Translations under genes and position numbers: made by a program
Source of the DNA: Gallionella sp.
GTDB lineage: Bacteria > Pseudomonadota > Gammaproteobacteria > Burkholderiales > Gallionellaceae
Direction of reading: 5' to 3'
Assembly (NCBI GenBank): GCA_028710525.1
Contig: JAQTTY010000003.1
Span: 170,515-234,514 of the forward strand
DNA length: 64,000 nt
Notes under the pieces: model-generated
The model's input: only the letters and a program-made list of their open reading frames with translations
Databases searched by the model: none
What the model was told of the DNA's origin: nothing
Part shown: piece by piece, positions 22,945 through 32,275 of the stretch
How positions within the stretch are numbered: the first letter of the stretch is position 1
How the letters are laid out: each line of letters opens with the position of its first letter

Positions 22945-23889
22945 TCAACGTTTAACACCAGTTTTACTTTTTGCTCTACCCGTTTGTCCATATTTTGTAG
23001 TGGTTCTTGCTTTCGGTGCAGGTCTTTTGGGAGCAACTGTTTTGACCTTAGCTTGAGCTAAATCGGCAGTATCTTCCTCTAACACAGGCTCTTCTACTAC
23101 CGGTTCGCCAGTCAGTCCGACCCACTCCAGCACCTGCGCAACTTCACCGTCACCCAGTTCAGCAGTCATCCCTCTTTTCAAACGAGGAGGCAGATTGACT
23201 AAACCGAAGCGAACTCGTATCAAACGGCTGACCGTCAGACCTAATGCTTCAAATGTACGTCTCACGATACGGTTACGCCCTTCCTTGAGCATCACGCGAT
23301 ACCAGTGGTTGTAACCTTCCCCACCTTCATCCAGTAGTTTATCGAAGATGACTCGACCATCCTCAAGATCTATACCTACGCCCAACATCTGCTCCATCTG
23401 CGCTTCGCTCATCTTGCCTTGCACGCGCACGGCATATTCACGCTCTACTTCAAAACGCGGGTGCATCAGACGATTGGCTAATTCACCTGATGTGGTGAAG
23501 ATCAATAGGCCGCTGGTATTAAAATCCAAACGTCCTATGGCAGTCCATTTTTGGCCACGCAATTTAGGCAGCTTGTCGAATACAGTGGTGCGTTTTTCTG
23601 GGTCATCTCGACTGACGATCTCGCCTTCCTGCTTGTGATATAGCAGGATACGCACATCGTGCTCACGCTCGCCAACACGTATCGTGCGACGGCTAGTGCG
23701 TATCAAATCACCTTCCACCACGCGCATACCCAAGGTTGCAGGTTCGCCATTGACGCTAACCGCGCCCCCCGCGATCCATTCTTCCATGGTTCGACGCGAG
23801 CCGAAGCCTGCTTGGGCCAACACTTTTTGTAATTTCTCACCGCGCTCGATTACTTCGACCAACGGTTCTTGTTCTATCTTTTTCTTCAT
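22945..23889 (-). CDS. rluB: 23S rRNA pseudouridine synthase RluB family
   Basis: A 314-residue protein with an S4 RNA-binding domain (~17-65, [16 protein letters not shown]) and an RsuA/RluB catalytic domain with the [14 protein letters not shown] motif containing the catalytic Asp (~120). The C-terminal tail (~260-314) is Lys/Ala/Pro-rich and basic. RluB modifies U2605 of 23S rRNA in E. coli. The start overlaps the recR stop (ATGA). Confidence 0.92.
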   Translation of the reverse strand: MKKKIEQEPLVEVIERGEKLQKVLAQAGFGSRRTMEEWIAGGAVSVNGEPATLGMRVVEGDLIRTSRRTIRVGEREHDVRILLYHKQEGEIVSRDDPEKRTTVFDKLPKLRGQKWTAIGRLDFNTSGLLIFTTSGELANRLMHPRFEVEREYAVRVQGKMSEAQMEQMLGVGIDLEDGRVIFDKLLDEGGEGYNHWYRVMLKEGRNRIVRRTFEALGLTVSRLIRVRFGLVNLPPRLKRGMTAELGDGEVAQVLEWVGLTGEPVVEEPVLEEDTADLAQAKVKTVAPKRPAPKARTTTKYGQTGRAKSKTGVKR

Positions 23890-24485
23890 ATGGCCATCTC
23901 ACGTCTTTCCATCACGGCCTGCGCCAAAGTTCCCGCGTCCACCTGCTCCAACTCGCCGCCCACTGGCAGCCCTCTTGCGATACGCGACACCCTTATACCC
24001 TGAGCCTGTAGCAAAGTGGCCAGATAATGCGCAGTGGCATCTCCTTCCACAGTGAAATTAGTCGCCAATATCACTTCACAAGGATGCTCCTGCACACGCT
24101 TTTGCAAACGCTCCAGATGCAACTCCTTGGCTCCTATCCCATCCAGTGGGGACAATCTGCCCATCAATACATAGTATTTACCGCGATAGCACTGGGTCTG
24201 CTCCATCATCAGCAAATCGGCAGGCATCTCCACCACGCACAACATGCTGTCATCACGCTGCTCCGAGGCACATAACTCACATATCTCATATTCCGAGAAG
24301 TTATTACATTGTTCACAATGCAATATATGGCTGGTCGCCAACTCCAGCGACTTAGCCAAGTGCAGTGCGCCCGCACGGTCGCGTTGCAACAAATGATAAG
24401 CCATACGCTGCGCGGACTTCGGCCCTACACCGGGCAAACAGCGCAGCGCAGCAATCAACTCCTCAAGATGCGAGGGAGGTCTCAC
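23886..24485 (-). CDS. recR: Recombination protein RecR
   Basis: A 199-residue protein of normal length. It has an HhH motif ([20 protein letters not shown]), a four-cysteine zinc finger (C57, C60, C69, C72: HCEQC and ICELC), a Toprim domain ([10 protein letters not shown] onward) and a C-terminal Walker B-like region. RecR works with RecO (also in this window) to load RecA at gaps. It follows ybaB by 5 bp in the common dnaX-ybaB-recR operon. Confidence 0.97.
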   Translation of the reverse strand: MRPPSHLEELIAALRCLPGVGPKSAQRMAYHLLQRDRAGALHLAKSLELATSHILHCEQCNNFSEYEICELCASEQRDDSMLCVVEMPADLLMMEQTQCYRGKYYVLMGRLSPLDGIGAKELHLERLQKRVQEHPCEVILATNFTVEGDATAHYLATLLQAQGIRVSRIARGLPVGGELEQVDAGTLAQAVMERREMAI

Positions 24486-24490
24486 CGATC

Positions 24491-24811
24491 TCAGAACGGC
24501 AGCTTCATACCGGGTGGCAAACCGGCAGAAAAACCACTCATACGCTGTTCCGTAGTCGCAGCAGCTTTCTTCATCGCGTCATTCATCGCTAGTACCAACA
24601 AGTCTTCCAGCATCTCTTTGTCGTCGCCCAACACACTGTCATCCAAGGTGACGCGGCGCACTTCATGCGCACAAGTCATCAATACCTTGACCATACCGGA
24701 AGCTGCCTGACCTTCCACTTCGACCGTCGCCAGTTCCAGCTTGGCCTTCTCCATGTTCTGCTGCATCATCTGGGCTTGTTTCATCAAGCCGCCTAATCCA
24801 CCCTTCATCAT
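24491..24811 (-). CDS. ybaB: YbaB/EbfC nucleoid-associated protein
   Basis: A 106-residue protein with the YbaB family start ([17 protein letters not shown]) and the central [15 protein letters not shown] strand. Homologues form DNA-binding dimers. It lies between dnaX and recR, the conserved position. Confidence 0.95.
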   Translation of the reverse strand: MMKGGLGGLMKQAQMMQQNMEKAKLELATVEVEGQAASGMVKVLMTCAHEVRRVTLDDSVLGDDKEMLEDLLVLAMNDAMKKAAATTEQRMSGFSAGLPPGMKLPF

Positions 24812-24831
24812 CTTCTTGCTCTCCTAAAAAA

Positions 24832-26478
24832 CTATATCGGTCGTATCGAATCTGGTATCACACGTGCTTCCAACTCGGCCTGCGCAGCCAGCACAAAGCC
24901 GTCTGCTGCAATCGCCTCATTCGCTTGCTCTTGCTTGTCCTGCTTGACTTGTTGAGCGACCACCGCAGGCGTAGCGACACTCGCCTTGCCCAGCACCACC
25001 TGCAATTTGACCGGCTGCGCAAAATACTCGCTCAACACACTCTGTAGTCGCTCGAAAGCCACCTTGTTGCTTTGCAGGCTCTTATGCTCAGGTGACAGAG
25101 ACAAAGTCATTACACCATCAGCATAGTTATCCAACACACTATTCTTGGCCAATTCTCCGGCCAAACCTTGTACTTTCAATTGCGACAACAAAGTCATCCA
25201 ATCTGGAAGCGGCGCGCCCACAGCAAAACGTGCCGGCGCTTGCTGCACGACAGGCTGCACCACTGCCGCCTTTACTGGCTCAACTACTGTTACCTGCGCG
25301 ACACTCTGCGCGCGCGGTGCTGGCGCACCAGGTTTACTGACAGATGTCACGGATGTTTTGTTCTCGGGCACAGTGGCGCGTACGCCACCTTTCGCCGGCG
25401 CAAAGGCCAGCATGCGCAACAAGGTCATGGTGAATCCCGCGTATTCGTCAGGCGCAAGATCAATCTCATCGCGACCATGGATGGCGATCTGGTAGTACAG
25501 CTGCACTTCTTCTGCAGCAAACGCCCCTGCCAACTCCATCAATGCGGCACGTTGCGGCTCATCTTCTGCAATGGCCTGCGGCACTGTCTGCGCCAGCGCG
25601 ATGCGATGCAACAGGCTGGCCAATTCCTGCAACGCCACATCGAAAGCGATACTGCGACTAGCCATATTGTCAGCGATACCCAGCAGACGCACACCATCGT
25701 GTTGCTGCACGGCCTCTAGCAATTCAAATAGATAACTCTGATCGATCGCGCCCAGCATATTTCGCACGACCTCTTCGGCAACACTCCCTGCCGAAAAAGC
25801 GATGGCCTGATCCATCAGACTCAGCGCGTCGCGCATGCTGCCCGATGCCGCGCGCGCCACTAAATTAACTGCCGCAACCTCATAGGCAATCTGCTCTTGA
25901 CCCAAGACATATTGCAGATGTTCGCTGATCAATACTGGTGGGAGTTGTTTGAGATTGAATTGCAAACAACGCGACAACACCGTAACGGGAATCTTCTGCG
26001 GATCAGTGGTGGCTAAGATGAACTTCACATGCGCGGGCGGCTCTTCCAAGGTCTTCAACATCGCGTTGAAAGCCGACTTGGACAGCATATGTACCTCGTC
26101 GATGATATACACCTTGAAGCGCGCGCTGGTTGGCGCATACAGCGCACTCTCCAACAACTCGCGCATGCTATCGACTTGAGTATTCGAAGCCGCATCCAAC
26201 TCAATAAGGTCAACAAAACGCCCACTATCGATCTCTTTACAGGCACTACACTCACCACACGGTGTAGCAGTGATACCAGTCAGACAATTCAGGGATTTAG
26301 CAAAGATACGGGCGATGGTGGTCTTGCCGACGCCGCGCGTACCGGTGAATAGATAGGCATGATGCAGACGATTCTGTGACAGCGCATTGCTCAAGGCTTG
26401 CACGACGTGCTCCTGCCCTGCCAACTGGGCAAAGTTCTTGGGCCGCCATTTACGCGCTAATACGGTAGTTGCTGACAA
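24832..26478 (-). CDS. dnaX: DNA polymerase III subunit tau/gamma (DnaX)
   Basis: A 548-residue clamp-loader ATPase. The N-terminus VLARKWRPKNFAQLAGQE precedes Walker A (GTRGVGKTT), a four-Cys zinc module (CLTG...CGECSAC), Walker B-like DEVHML and the sensor/SRC motif (LSRCLQF). The C-terminal ~180 residues carry a variable Pro/Val/Ala linker and the tau-like domain. I chose the TTG at 26478, with AGGA 6 nt upstream, because family similarity begins there; an ATG 11 codons upstream adds unrelated residues. No AAAAAAG-type slippery site was noticed, so a separate gamma form is not supported. Confidence 0.96.
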   Translation of the reverse strand: MSATTVLARKWRPKNFAQLAGQEHVVQALSNALSQNRLHHAYLFTGTRGVGKTTIARIFAKSLNCLTGITATPCGECSACKEIDSGRFVDLIELDAASNTQVDSMRELLESALYAPTSARFKVYIIDEVHMLSKSAFNAMLKTLEEPPAHVKFILATTDPQKIPVTVLSRCLQFNLKQLPPVLISEHLQYVLGQEQIAYEVAAVNLVARAASGSMRDALSLMDQAIAFSAGSVAEEVVRNMLGAIDQSYLFELLEAVQQHDGVRLLGIADNMASRSIAFDVALQELASLLHRIALAQTVPQAIAEDEPQRAALMELAGAFAAEEVQLYYQIAIHGRDEIDLAPDEYAGFTMTLLRMLAFAPAKGGVRATVPENKTSVTSVSKPGAPAPRAQSVAQVTVVEPVKAAVVQPVVQQAPARFAVGAPLPDWMTLLSQLKVQGLAGELAKNSVLDNYADGVMTLSLSPEHKSLQSNKVAFERLQSVLSEYFAQPVKLQVVLGKASVATPAVVAQQVKQDKQEQANEAIAADGFVLAAQAELEARVIPDSIRPI

Positions 26479-26713
26479 TTGGAATCCTATAAATCCGTCT
26501 TTCGGGCGCATCGCTGTGTTGCACGATACTCGCTTACTCGTCTATCAATATGACCTGTCGCTGTGCATCGCACGGCATCCTTAAGCGACGAATTTCTAGT
26601 GATTTCCATGAGGACTTCCTGTAGTTGAAACTGAACGATACATCATCGTGCAAACTCCATCACATCACTGTGATTCACAACGTGCGCACCAGCGCAGCCG
26701 TTGCTTAAAAGGA

Positions 26714-26809
26714 GGCGAGCCTTACCCCCGGCACTTACAATAAATAGCTGTGGCTGCTTCCTTCCGGACCTGACCAGGTTCACTACCTTGCAATGCGGGG
26801 AGACCCGCC
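26714..26809 (-). ncRNA. ffs: 4.5S RNA (bacterial signal recognition particle RNA)
   Basis: On the minus strand the highly conserved SRP domain IV core is present: CAGGTCAGGTCCGGAAGGAA followed by GCAGCC. The ends pair (GGCGGG with CTCGCC; TCTCCCCGC with GCCGGGGG), giving a ~96 nt rod-like hairpin close to the E. coli 4.5S size. A T-rich run (CCTTTT) follows the 3' end and can act as terminator. It sits upstream of dnaX, a frequent arrangement. The exact ends are estimated from pairing. Confidence 0.95.
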
Positions 26810-26814
26810 AATTC

Positions 26815-26821
26815 ATTATCA
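26815..26821 (-). promoter_or_regulatory. -10 element of the 4.5S RNA promoter
   Basis: TGATAAT lies on the minus strand with 5 nt between it and the predicted 5' end of the RNA. No clear -35 TTGACA was found; that region is made up of the adjacent dispersed repeat. Confidence 0.45.
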
Positions 26822-27089
26822 GTTTGTTCAAAACTACTGCGCTCGGCATAACGGCGTTGCCCGAAACTTCAAAATCCTCATGTGCTCGAGCACATTCCGG
26901 TTCCTCATTTTCGCGCGCCTAGTTCTGCCATCGCTCGATACGCTTTTAACACACTGCTACACCAACCTACTGCGCGCCACGATAGCTGCGTTGCTCAATC
27001 ACTCGAAATCCGGGGGCGCAAAGCGCCAAGCACAAGCACATTCCGGTTTCTCGCATCATTCGCGCCTTGCTCTCCTGTCGCTCGCTACG
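26820..27089. repeat. Two tandem degenerate copies of a ~125-135 bp dispersed repeat
   Basis: Copies span ~26820-26942 and ~26954-27089. They share, in the same order, a CTACTGCGC-type block, a GTTGCTC/GTTGCCC block, AGCACATTCCGGTT, a CGCG(C)CTTG/TAG block and CATCGCTCGATACG/TGTCGCTCGCTACG. They fill most of the 338 bp gap between the 4.5S RNA gene and fumarase, which holds no supported gene. Transposase and coding capacity are absent, so this looks like a non-autonomous or intergenic repeat family. Confidence 0.6.
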
Positions 27090-27147
27090 GTTGGTAACTC
27101 TTAAATACCCGCGCAAACCAATCTTCGCGCTTAGTAAATCTTTAAAA

Positions 27148-28671
27148 CTAAACCTGCTTCACCGGGATCATCCCGATGCGTTGTTTCCATTCCGCCGGAC
27201 CGATGTCGTGTACCGAACGCCCTTGCGTATCGACCGCGACGGTGACAGGCATATCTTGCACTTCGAATTCGTAAATTGCTTCCATCCTTAGGTCAGCAAA
27301 TGCCAATACCTTGGCACTGCGTATCGCTTTGGAGACCAGATACGCTGCTCCACCAACCGCTATCAGATAGACTGCACCGTGATTTTTGATCGACTGTATC
27401 GTACCCGCGCCGCGCTCCGCTTTACCTACCATGCCCATCAGACCAGTCTGCGCCAACATGGCTTCGGTATATCTATCCATACGTGTCGCAGTGGTTGGGC
27501 CTGCTGGGCCGACCGCTTCATCACGCACGGGGTCAACCGGGCCGACATAATAAATGAAGCGGCCAGTAAAATCCACGCCATCGGGCAATTTCTCACCACG
27601 CGCTAACATTTCCGTGATGCGTTTGTGCGCCGCGTCCCGCCCAGTCAACAACTTACCGGATAACAACACCGTTTCACCCGGACGCCATTGCGCGATCTGC
27701 TCACGCGTCACGGTATCCAAGTCGACACGGCGCGCATTCTCGGCCGCATGCCAGTGAACATCGGGATAATCCGACAACGAGGGTGGAGTGAACTGGGCCA
27801 CACCGCTGCCATCCAGATGAAAATCGACATGGCGGGTCGCCGCGCAGTTAGGGATGATGGCGATAGGTTTAGAGGCAGCATGGGTAGGGTAATCTAGAAT
27901 TTTCACATCCATCACCGTGGTCAGACCGCCCAAACCCTGCGCGCCTATACCGAGTGCGTTTACTTTGTCGTACAACTCGATGCGCAACTCCTCGATACGA
28001 TTCTTCGCGCCGCGTGCCTTCAGTTCTTGCATGTCCATAGGCTCCATCAAGGCTTCCTTGGCTAGCAGCACCGCCTTCTCCGCCGTACCGCCTATACCTA
28101 TGCCCAGCATGCCGGGCGGACACCAGCCCGCCCCCATCTCCGGTACACGCTGCAACACCCACTCCACAATATCGTCGCCGGGATTGAGCATCTCCATCAC
28201 TGCCTTGTTCTCCGAACCGCCGCCTTTAGCCGCGATGCGCACCTCGACTTGGTCGCCCTTGACCAACTCAACATGCACCACCGCCGGCGTATTGTCGCCA
28301 GTGTTCTTACGTTTCCCAGCAGGATCAGCGACGATGGACGCACGCAGCACATTGTCCGGTTGCAGATAAGCTTTGCGCACGCCCGCGTTGACCATCTCCA
28401 CCACATCCATATCCGCTTCCCAGCGCACCTCCATGCCAACCCGCACGAAGGCCACCACGATGCCGGTGTCCTGACAGATAGGTCGGTGACCTTCCGCGCA
28501 CATGCGCGAATTGGTCAGTATCTGCGCCATCGCATCCTTGGCTGCGGGCGACTCTTCCTTGGCATAGGCATGCGCCAAAGCCTTGATGAAATCGGTAGGG
28601 TGGTAATAGGAGATGAACTGCAGTGCGTCCGCGACGCTATCGATGAAATCCTGCTGACGTATCGTGCTCAT
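27148..28671 (-). CDS. fumA: Class I fumarate hydratase (Fe-S)
   Basis: A 507-residue oxygen-sensitive [4Fe-4S] fumarase that interconverts fumarate and malate in the TCA cycle. Cluster-ligand regions ICQDTGI (~95), GAGWCPPG (~185) and NCAATRHVDF (~275) are visible, as is the C-terminal beta part with GPTTATRMD. The start at 28671 is chosen because AGGAAAACAGAC precedes the ATG; an upstream in-frame start adds 9 unlike residues. The symbol is by class; fumA/fumB cannot be distinguished. Confidence 0.94.
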   Translation of the reverse strand: MSTIRQQDFIDSVADALQFISYYHPTDFIKALAHAYAKEESPAAKDAMAQILTNSRMCAEGHRPICQDTGIVVAFVRVGMEVRWEADMDVVEMVNAGVRKAYLQPDNVLRASIVADPAGKRKNTGDNTPAVVHVELVKGDQVEVRIAAKGGGSENKAVMEMLNPGDDIVEWVLQRVPEMGAGWCPPGMLGIGIGGTAEKAVLLAKEALMEPMDMQELKARGAKNRIEELRIELYDKVNALGIGAQGLGGLTTVMDVKILDYPTHAASKPIAIIPNCAATRHVDFHLDGSGVAQFTPPSLSDYPDVHWHAAENARRVDLDTVTREQIAQWRPGETVLLSGKLLTGRDAAHKRITEMLARGEKLPDGVDFTGRFIYYVGPVDPVRDEAVGPAGPTTATRMDRYTEAMLAQTGLMGMVGKAERGAGTIQSIKNHGAVYLIAVGGAAYLVSKAIRSAKVLAFADLRMEAIYEFEVQDMPVTVAVDTQGRSVHDIGPAEWKQRIGMIPVKQV

Positions 28672-28732
28672 GTCTGTTTTCCTGTGTCTAGAATCCAAGC
28701 CGTTAATGTAACGTTATTCGCCGTGCGCGGCA

Positions 28733-31306
28733 CTACTCTCTTAACAAGACCAGAGGTGCGACCGTCAGCAATTCACGTGTCGCCAACCAACCCGCGACCG
28801 TCACTACTGCCACACCGCCTGCTATGCCTATCAACCAGATGCTGGGATCAGGTAGATACGGTATCTCAAATACAAAGTGTGCCAGCACCCAGCCCAAAGA
28901 CTCGGCACCCGCCGCCGCGAACAAACCGCTCATCGCCCCCAGCACGGCGAACTCGGCCAGATGCATGCGGCGCAGATAATGACTGTCAGCGCCCAAAGTG
29001 CGCAGTATGGCTGCCTCATGCCGGCGCGCATCTTGAGTCGCCAGCAGCGCCGCATACAGCACCACTAATCCGCACAATAAGGTGAATAGAAACACCGCGC
29101 TGACCGTCTGGGCGATACGCGCCATGATGTCGCGCACTTGCGCGATGACCGCGCCGGTGTCTATCAGCAAGATATTAGGAAAGGCGCGCGCCAACTCATC
29201 GCCTAAGCGCGCCCTATCCGCAGGCAGATAAAAGCTGCTGAGATAACTGGCGCTCTGCTCTTTGAGCACATCCGGCGTGGTGATAACGAAGAAATTCACT
29301 TTCATGGAATCCCACTGCACCTTGCGCAGACTGGTAACGCGTGCGGTGAAACGACTCCCCGCCACATCATAGGTAAGCGTATCGCCCAGATGGATGCCCA
29401 AGGTCTTGGCAATTCCCTCTTCCACCGACAACTCGCCTGCGGCACCGGCGTTCCACCACTTGCCGCTCACCAGCTCGTTCCATGATGGCATCTGCTCCAT
29501 ATAGGACAGATTGAATTCGCGCTCTACCAGCCCACGGGCACGTGGATCGGGATAGTCGTCAGGACTGATGACATGATTGCCGATCTCCACCAGACGCCCG
29601 CGCACCATGGGTTGCAATTCGGGAGCGGGTAGGTTGTTACTCCTAAAGAAATCTAACACCGGCTGATATTGATCGACCTGAACGTTGACCAAAAATCGGT
29701 TGGGCGTATCCGGTGGCAACTTCCCCTGCCAACTCGCCATCAGATCAGCACGTACCAAGGTCAGCACCAACAAAGCCATGCCGCCCAGACTGAGCGCCAC
29801 GATCTGCACGGCAGAGCTGCGTCCTTGTCGCGCCAGATTGGTAAAGGCATGCCGCCAATGTGCCGCAATGCCTTGGGTATATCTCACCGAGACCAGTAGC
29901 AAAGCCCAAGCAGCGGCGGCAAACAGCAACATGCCAAACAACACACCCGCCAACACTGACATCCCCAACTTCAACGAACCCGAGTGCCAGACGAACAAGG
30001 CGGACAACACCAGTATCGCGAAGCCGTAGACCAACCATGCGCTAGCCTGCGGCGCACCCAACTCACGACGCAGTACGCGCAACGGCGACACCTTACGCAA
30101 TTGCAGCAGCGGCAAAAAAGCAAAGCCCAGCAACAGGGCGTAACCGCTCAGAGCGGCATTCAGCAAGGGCGCGATGCTAGGTTGCGGCAGACTCGCCTCG
30201 TGTAGCGCCGCCACACTGGCGATCAATAGTGCCTGCGTCACATAGCCCAATACGCATCCAGCAACGATGGCCAACAAGCCCAAGACGATGAACTGATAAA
30301 GGAACAGCCACAGCAGTTGCGACTGCTGCGCCCCCATACAGCGCATCACAGCACAAGCATCCAGATGCCGATCGACAAAGCGGCGCGCCGCCAAAGCCAT
30401 AGCCGCCCCAGCCAATATCGCGGCAGTCAGCGCAGCCAAGCCCAAGAAATGTTCAGCACGCTCCAGTGCCGTGCGTATCTCAGGGCGGGCATCGCGCACA
30501 TCTTCCAGCTTTTCATTGCCTGTGAGCTGGGCTTCCAAGACCTTACGTAGTTCAACTATCTGCTGGGCATCACCGGCATACATCTGGCGAAAACTGACAC
30601 GACTGCCCTCTTGCATCAGACCTGTCGCCGCTAGGTCTGCATCGTTCATCAATACACGCGGCGCGAAACTGGAAAAGCCCATGGAAATATCTATGTCCTT
30701 CACGATGCGCGCCGCCACGATGAAACTACTCGCACCGATTTCTACTGTATCTCCCAGCTTGATATTGAGTCGGCGCAACAGACGTTCATCTGCCCAGACT
30801 GTACCGAGAGTAATAACATTCCCGCCCTCTTGCAGGGGGCGGGCTAGGGTGGGGGTAGAAGCATTACCATCCTGCTGCTCTACCCCCATCCCACCCTTCC
30901 CCCTGCAAGGGGGAAGGTGCTGGTTCGATTCAAATGCACAGCTAGTCTCAATCACGATCTTGCCGCGCAAGGGATAGCCTGCTTCGACCGCCAGTATCTC
31001 GCTTAGCACCACCTGCTCGCCGTGTATCACCATGCTGGGAAAGGTATGACTCTGTATCGCTTGCAAGCCCTGTGCTTTAGCTGACGCTAAATAGTCCGGT
31101 GAAAACGGCCGCGTGGAAGTGAGACGCAGATCAGCGCCAATCAGACTCTGCGCCTGCTGCTGCAAAGCCTGCCGCACGCGGTCAGCAAACAGACCGACCG
31201 TAGACAAACTGCCTACCGCCAACACCAATGCCAGCAACAGCACGCGCCACTCCCCGGCTCGCCAGTCGCGGCGCAGAAGAGTGAGGGAAAGGCGGAGGAG
31301 ATTCAT
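28733..31306 (-). CDS. ybbP: YbbP-like ABC transporter permease (FtsX family)
   Basis: An 857-residue integral membrane protein with about ten hydrophobic helices. One is N-terminal (~21-40), a central group follows (~280-500) and a C-terminal group lies at ~730-850, with two large periplasmic MacB/FtsX-like regions. It should pair with the YbbA ATPase, whose gene lies ~9 kb away beside tesA; ybbA-ybbP are adjacent in E. coli. Residues ~122-163 are encoded by a palindromic repeat insertion that keeps the frame and adds ~30 residues to a periplasmic loop. The substrate is not established. Confidence 0.88.
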   Translation of the reverse strand: MNLLRLSLTLLRRDWRAGEWRVLLLALVLAVGSLSTVGLFADRVRQALQQQAQSLIGADLRLTSTRPFSPDYLASAKAQGLQAIQSHTFPSMVIHGEQVVLSEILAVEAGYPLRGKIVIETSCAFESNQHLPPCRGKGGMGVEQQDGNASTPTLARPLQEGGNVITLGTVWADERLLRRLNIKLGDTVEIGASSFIVAARIVKDIDISMGFSSFAPRVLMNDADLAATGLMQEGSRVSFRQMYAGDAQQIVELRKVLEAQLTGNEKLEDVRDARPEIRTALERAEHFLGLAALTAAILAGAAMALAARRFVDRHLDACAVMRCMGAQQSQLLWLFLYQFIVLGLLAIVAGCVLGYVTQALLIASVAALHEASLPQPSIAPLLNAALSGYALLLGFAFLPLLQLRKVSPLRVLRRELGAPQASAWLVYGFAILVLSALFVWHSGSLKLGMSVLAGVLFGMLLFAAAAWALLLVSVRYTQGIAAHWRHAFTNLARQGRSSAVQIVALSLGGMALLVLTLVRADLMASWQGKLPPDTPNRFLVNVQVDQYQPVLDFFRSNNLPAPELQPMVRGRLVEIGNHVISPDDYPDPRARGLVEREFNLSYMEQMPSWNELVSGKWWNAGAAGELSVEEGIAKTLGIHLGDTLTYDVAGSRFTARVTSLRKVQWDSMKVNFFVITTPDVLKEQSASYLSSFYLPADRARLGDELARAFPNILLIDTGAVIAQVRDIMARIAQTVSAVFLFTLLCGLVVLYAALLATQDARRHEAAILRTLGADSHYLRRMHLAEFAVLGAMSGLFAAAGAESLGWVLAHFVFEIPYLPDPSIWLIGIAGGVAVVTVAGWLATRELLTVAPLVLLRE
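30821..30917. repeat. Palindromic repeat inserted in frame in ybbP
   Basis: The two ends are inverted versions of each other: CCCGCCCTCTTGCAGGGGGC with TAGGGTGGGGGTAGAAG on the left, and TACCCCCATCCCACCC with CCCCCTGCAAGGGGGAAGG on the right. They could fold into a ~97 nt cruciform. The translation through it is Pro/Gly/Arg-rich and has no counterpart in YbbP proteins as I know them. Confidence 0.7.
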
Positions 31307-31359
31307 TCTATTTGAGGAGAAATCGTGATCAGTCCTGAAGCTTCATTTGAATCGTGATC

Positions 31360-31752
31360 TTAGCCCAATTTAATGATCTGGTTCAGGCGTTCACAAACCT
31401 GCGCGAACAGTTCATCGGGCAAGGTTTTCAAAGGATGCGCTTTGGCTTTACGCAAACGCCAATCAAAAGATTTGGGTTGATGGCAAAGCACGTAACTCGT
31501 TTGCCCCGCTTTCTTCCCCGATGCGCGACCCACAGCAACGGCAAACGGGTTGTCCGAGTTATATTCGACTGTGGTCATCGGCAAACCGATGACCAGCGAA
31601 GTCTTTTCGTTGAAGAGTCGGGGAGATAGAACCAAGAATGGGTGGACGTCACGCATTTCCCGTCCCGCCTGCGGATTGCAATCAATCCAGATGATCTCCT
31701 GCCGATCCGGCACCCAGCGTTGCTTGACCAATTTCTTGGTCAAGGCTACCAA
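31360..31752 (-). CDS. mazF: MazF/PemK-family endoribonuclease toxin
   Basis: A 130-residue protein with the MazF/PemK fold signatures: an early W-x-D strand (IIWIDCNPQAGREM), HPFLVLSPRLFNEKTSLVIGLPMTT (split over ~37-61) and a C-terminal helix. These toxins cleave mRNA at short sites when the antitoxin decays. The start is a TTG overlapping the antitoxin stop by 7 bp, with GGGAG 7 nt upstream, so it should be translated at a lower level than the antitoxin. A GTG at codon 13 is an alternative. It is followed by the start of ybbP. Confidence 0.85.
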   Translation of the reverse strand: MVALTKKLVKQRWVPDRQEIIWIDCNPQAGREMRDVHPFLVLSPRLFNEKTSLVIGLPMTTVEYNSDNPFAVAVGRASGKKAGQTSYVLCHQPKSFDWRLRKAKAHPLKTLPDELFAQVCERLNQIIKLG

Positions 31753-32000
31753 CGCTCAGCTCCCAGAATTTGCGTTGTAACCATCTGCTCGCCGCCGTGC
31801 CGCTTGACATCATAAGCTGCAACACGCTGCTCCAAAGTCAGGCAAGCATCTTCAAGCGGCCTAATGACAACCTGATCGCCCTCGACCGAAACACGCACAC
31901 GTTGATCAACATGCAAATGGGCTGCTCTTGCCACTGCTGCCGGTAAACGCACACCCAGACTATTACCCCACTGCTTGATATCGAGCACAGCCTCAGACAT
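31746..32000 (-). CDS. mazE: MazE/AbrB-type antitoxin
   Basis: An 84-residue protein with an N-terminal SpoVT/AbrB swapped-hairpin DNA-binding domain (IKQWGNSLGVRLPAAVARAAHL) and a C-terminal tail likely to wrap the toxin. AGGAG lies 7 nt before the ATG. It is the first gene of a two-gene toxin-antitoxin operon, with an inverted repeat upstream that is probably its own operator. Confidence 0.88.
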   Translation of the reverse strand: MSEAVLDIKQWGNSLGVRLPAAVARAAHLHVDQRVRVSVEGDQVVIRPLEDACLTLEQRVAAYDVKRHGGEQMVTTQILGAERW

Positions 32001-32018
32001 GATTCGCTCCTTTTAAAA

Positions 32019-32042
32019 ATGTATAAACATCAGTCTATACAT
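32019..32042. promoter_or_regulatory. Inverted-repeat operator upstream of mazE
   Basis: ATGTATA and TATACAT form a perfect 7 bp inverted repeat with a 10 nt spacer, ending 18 nt upstream of the mazE ATG. The position and symmetry fit an autoregulatory AbrB-type operator overlapping the promoter. No binding evidence. Confidence 0.55.
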
Positions 32043-32119
32043 CATGAGGAGGAGCGTCAAATAATGTCTGGGAATCAAATGCGATGCGGCCTCCTAGGAC
32101 TAGTTCGTGGCCAGATCGT

Positions 32120-32187
32120 GTAGGGTGCTATAAACGTAGTGCATTGCACCGGATGTTCCATTCGGCGCAATAATGATTGCGCCCTAC
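32120..32187. repeat. 68 bp element with GTAGGGTGC/GCGCCCTAC inverted ends
   Basis: The outer 9 bp ends match as an inverted repeat with one mismatch, and the interior (GTGCATTGCACC, TTCGGCGCAATA) is also partly self-complementary. It is non-coding and MITE- or REP-like. It lies in the 314 bp gap between mazE and the HEPN-like gene; that gap otherwise holds the mazE operator and a ybbP remnant. Confidence 0.55.
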
Positions 32188-32206
32188 GCGGGCTAAAGCC
32201 AACAAC

Positions 32207-32275
32207 ATTACGCGACTCTCTCCCGACATGCCAGTCGCGGCCCAGGTGATTGAGAGAGAGGCGGAGGAGGTTCAT
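32207..32275 (-). pseudogene. Degenerate duplicate of the ybbP 5' end
   Basis: The first ~16 codons read MNLLRLSLNHLGRDWH, nearly the start of ybbP (MNLLRLSLTLLRRDWR). The DNA match extends upstream of the ATG (a GGAGGAG/A-TTCATT-CTATT-like block at 31290-31320 versus 32258-32285). After ~22 codons similarity is lost. It marks the far side of the inserted toxin-antitoxin segment. Confidence 0.65.

Noticed and set aside
24832..26478. Programmed frameshift in dnaX
   Set aside because: No A-rich slippery heptamer with a following hairpin was seen in the region between the ATPase and tau domains.
28249..29085. 278-codon open frame on the plus strand
   Set aside because: Spans the antisense of fumarase and ybbP and has no recognisable domain or ribosome-binding site.
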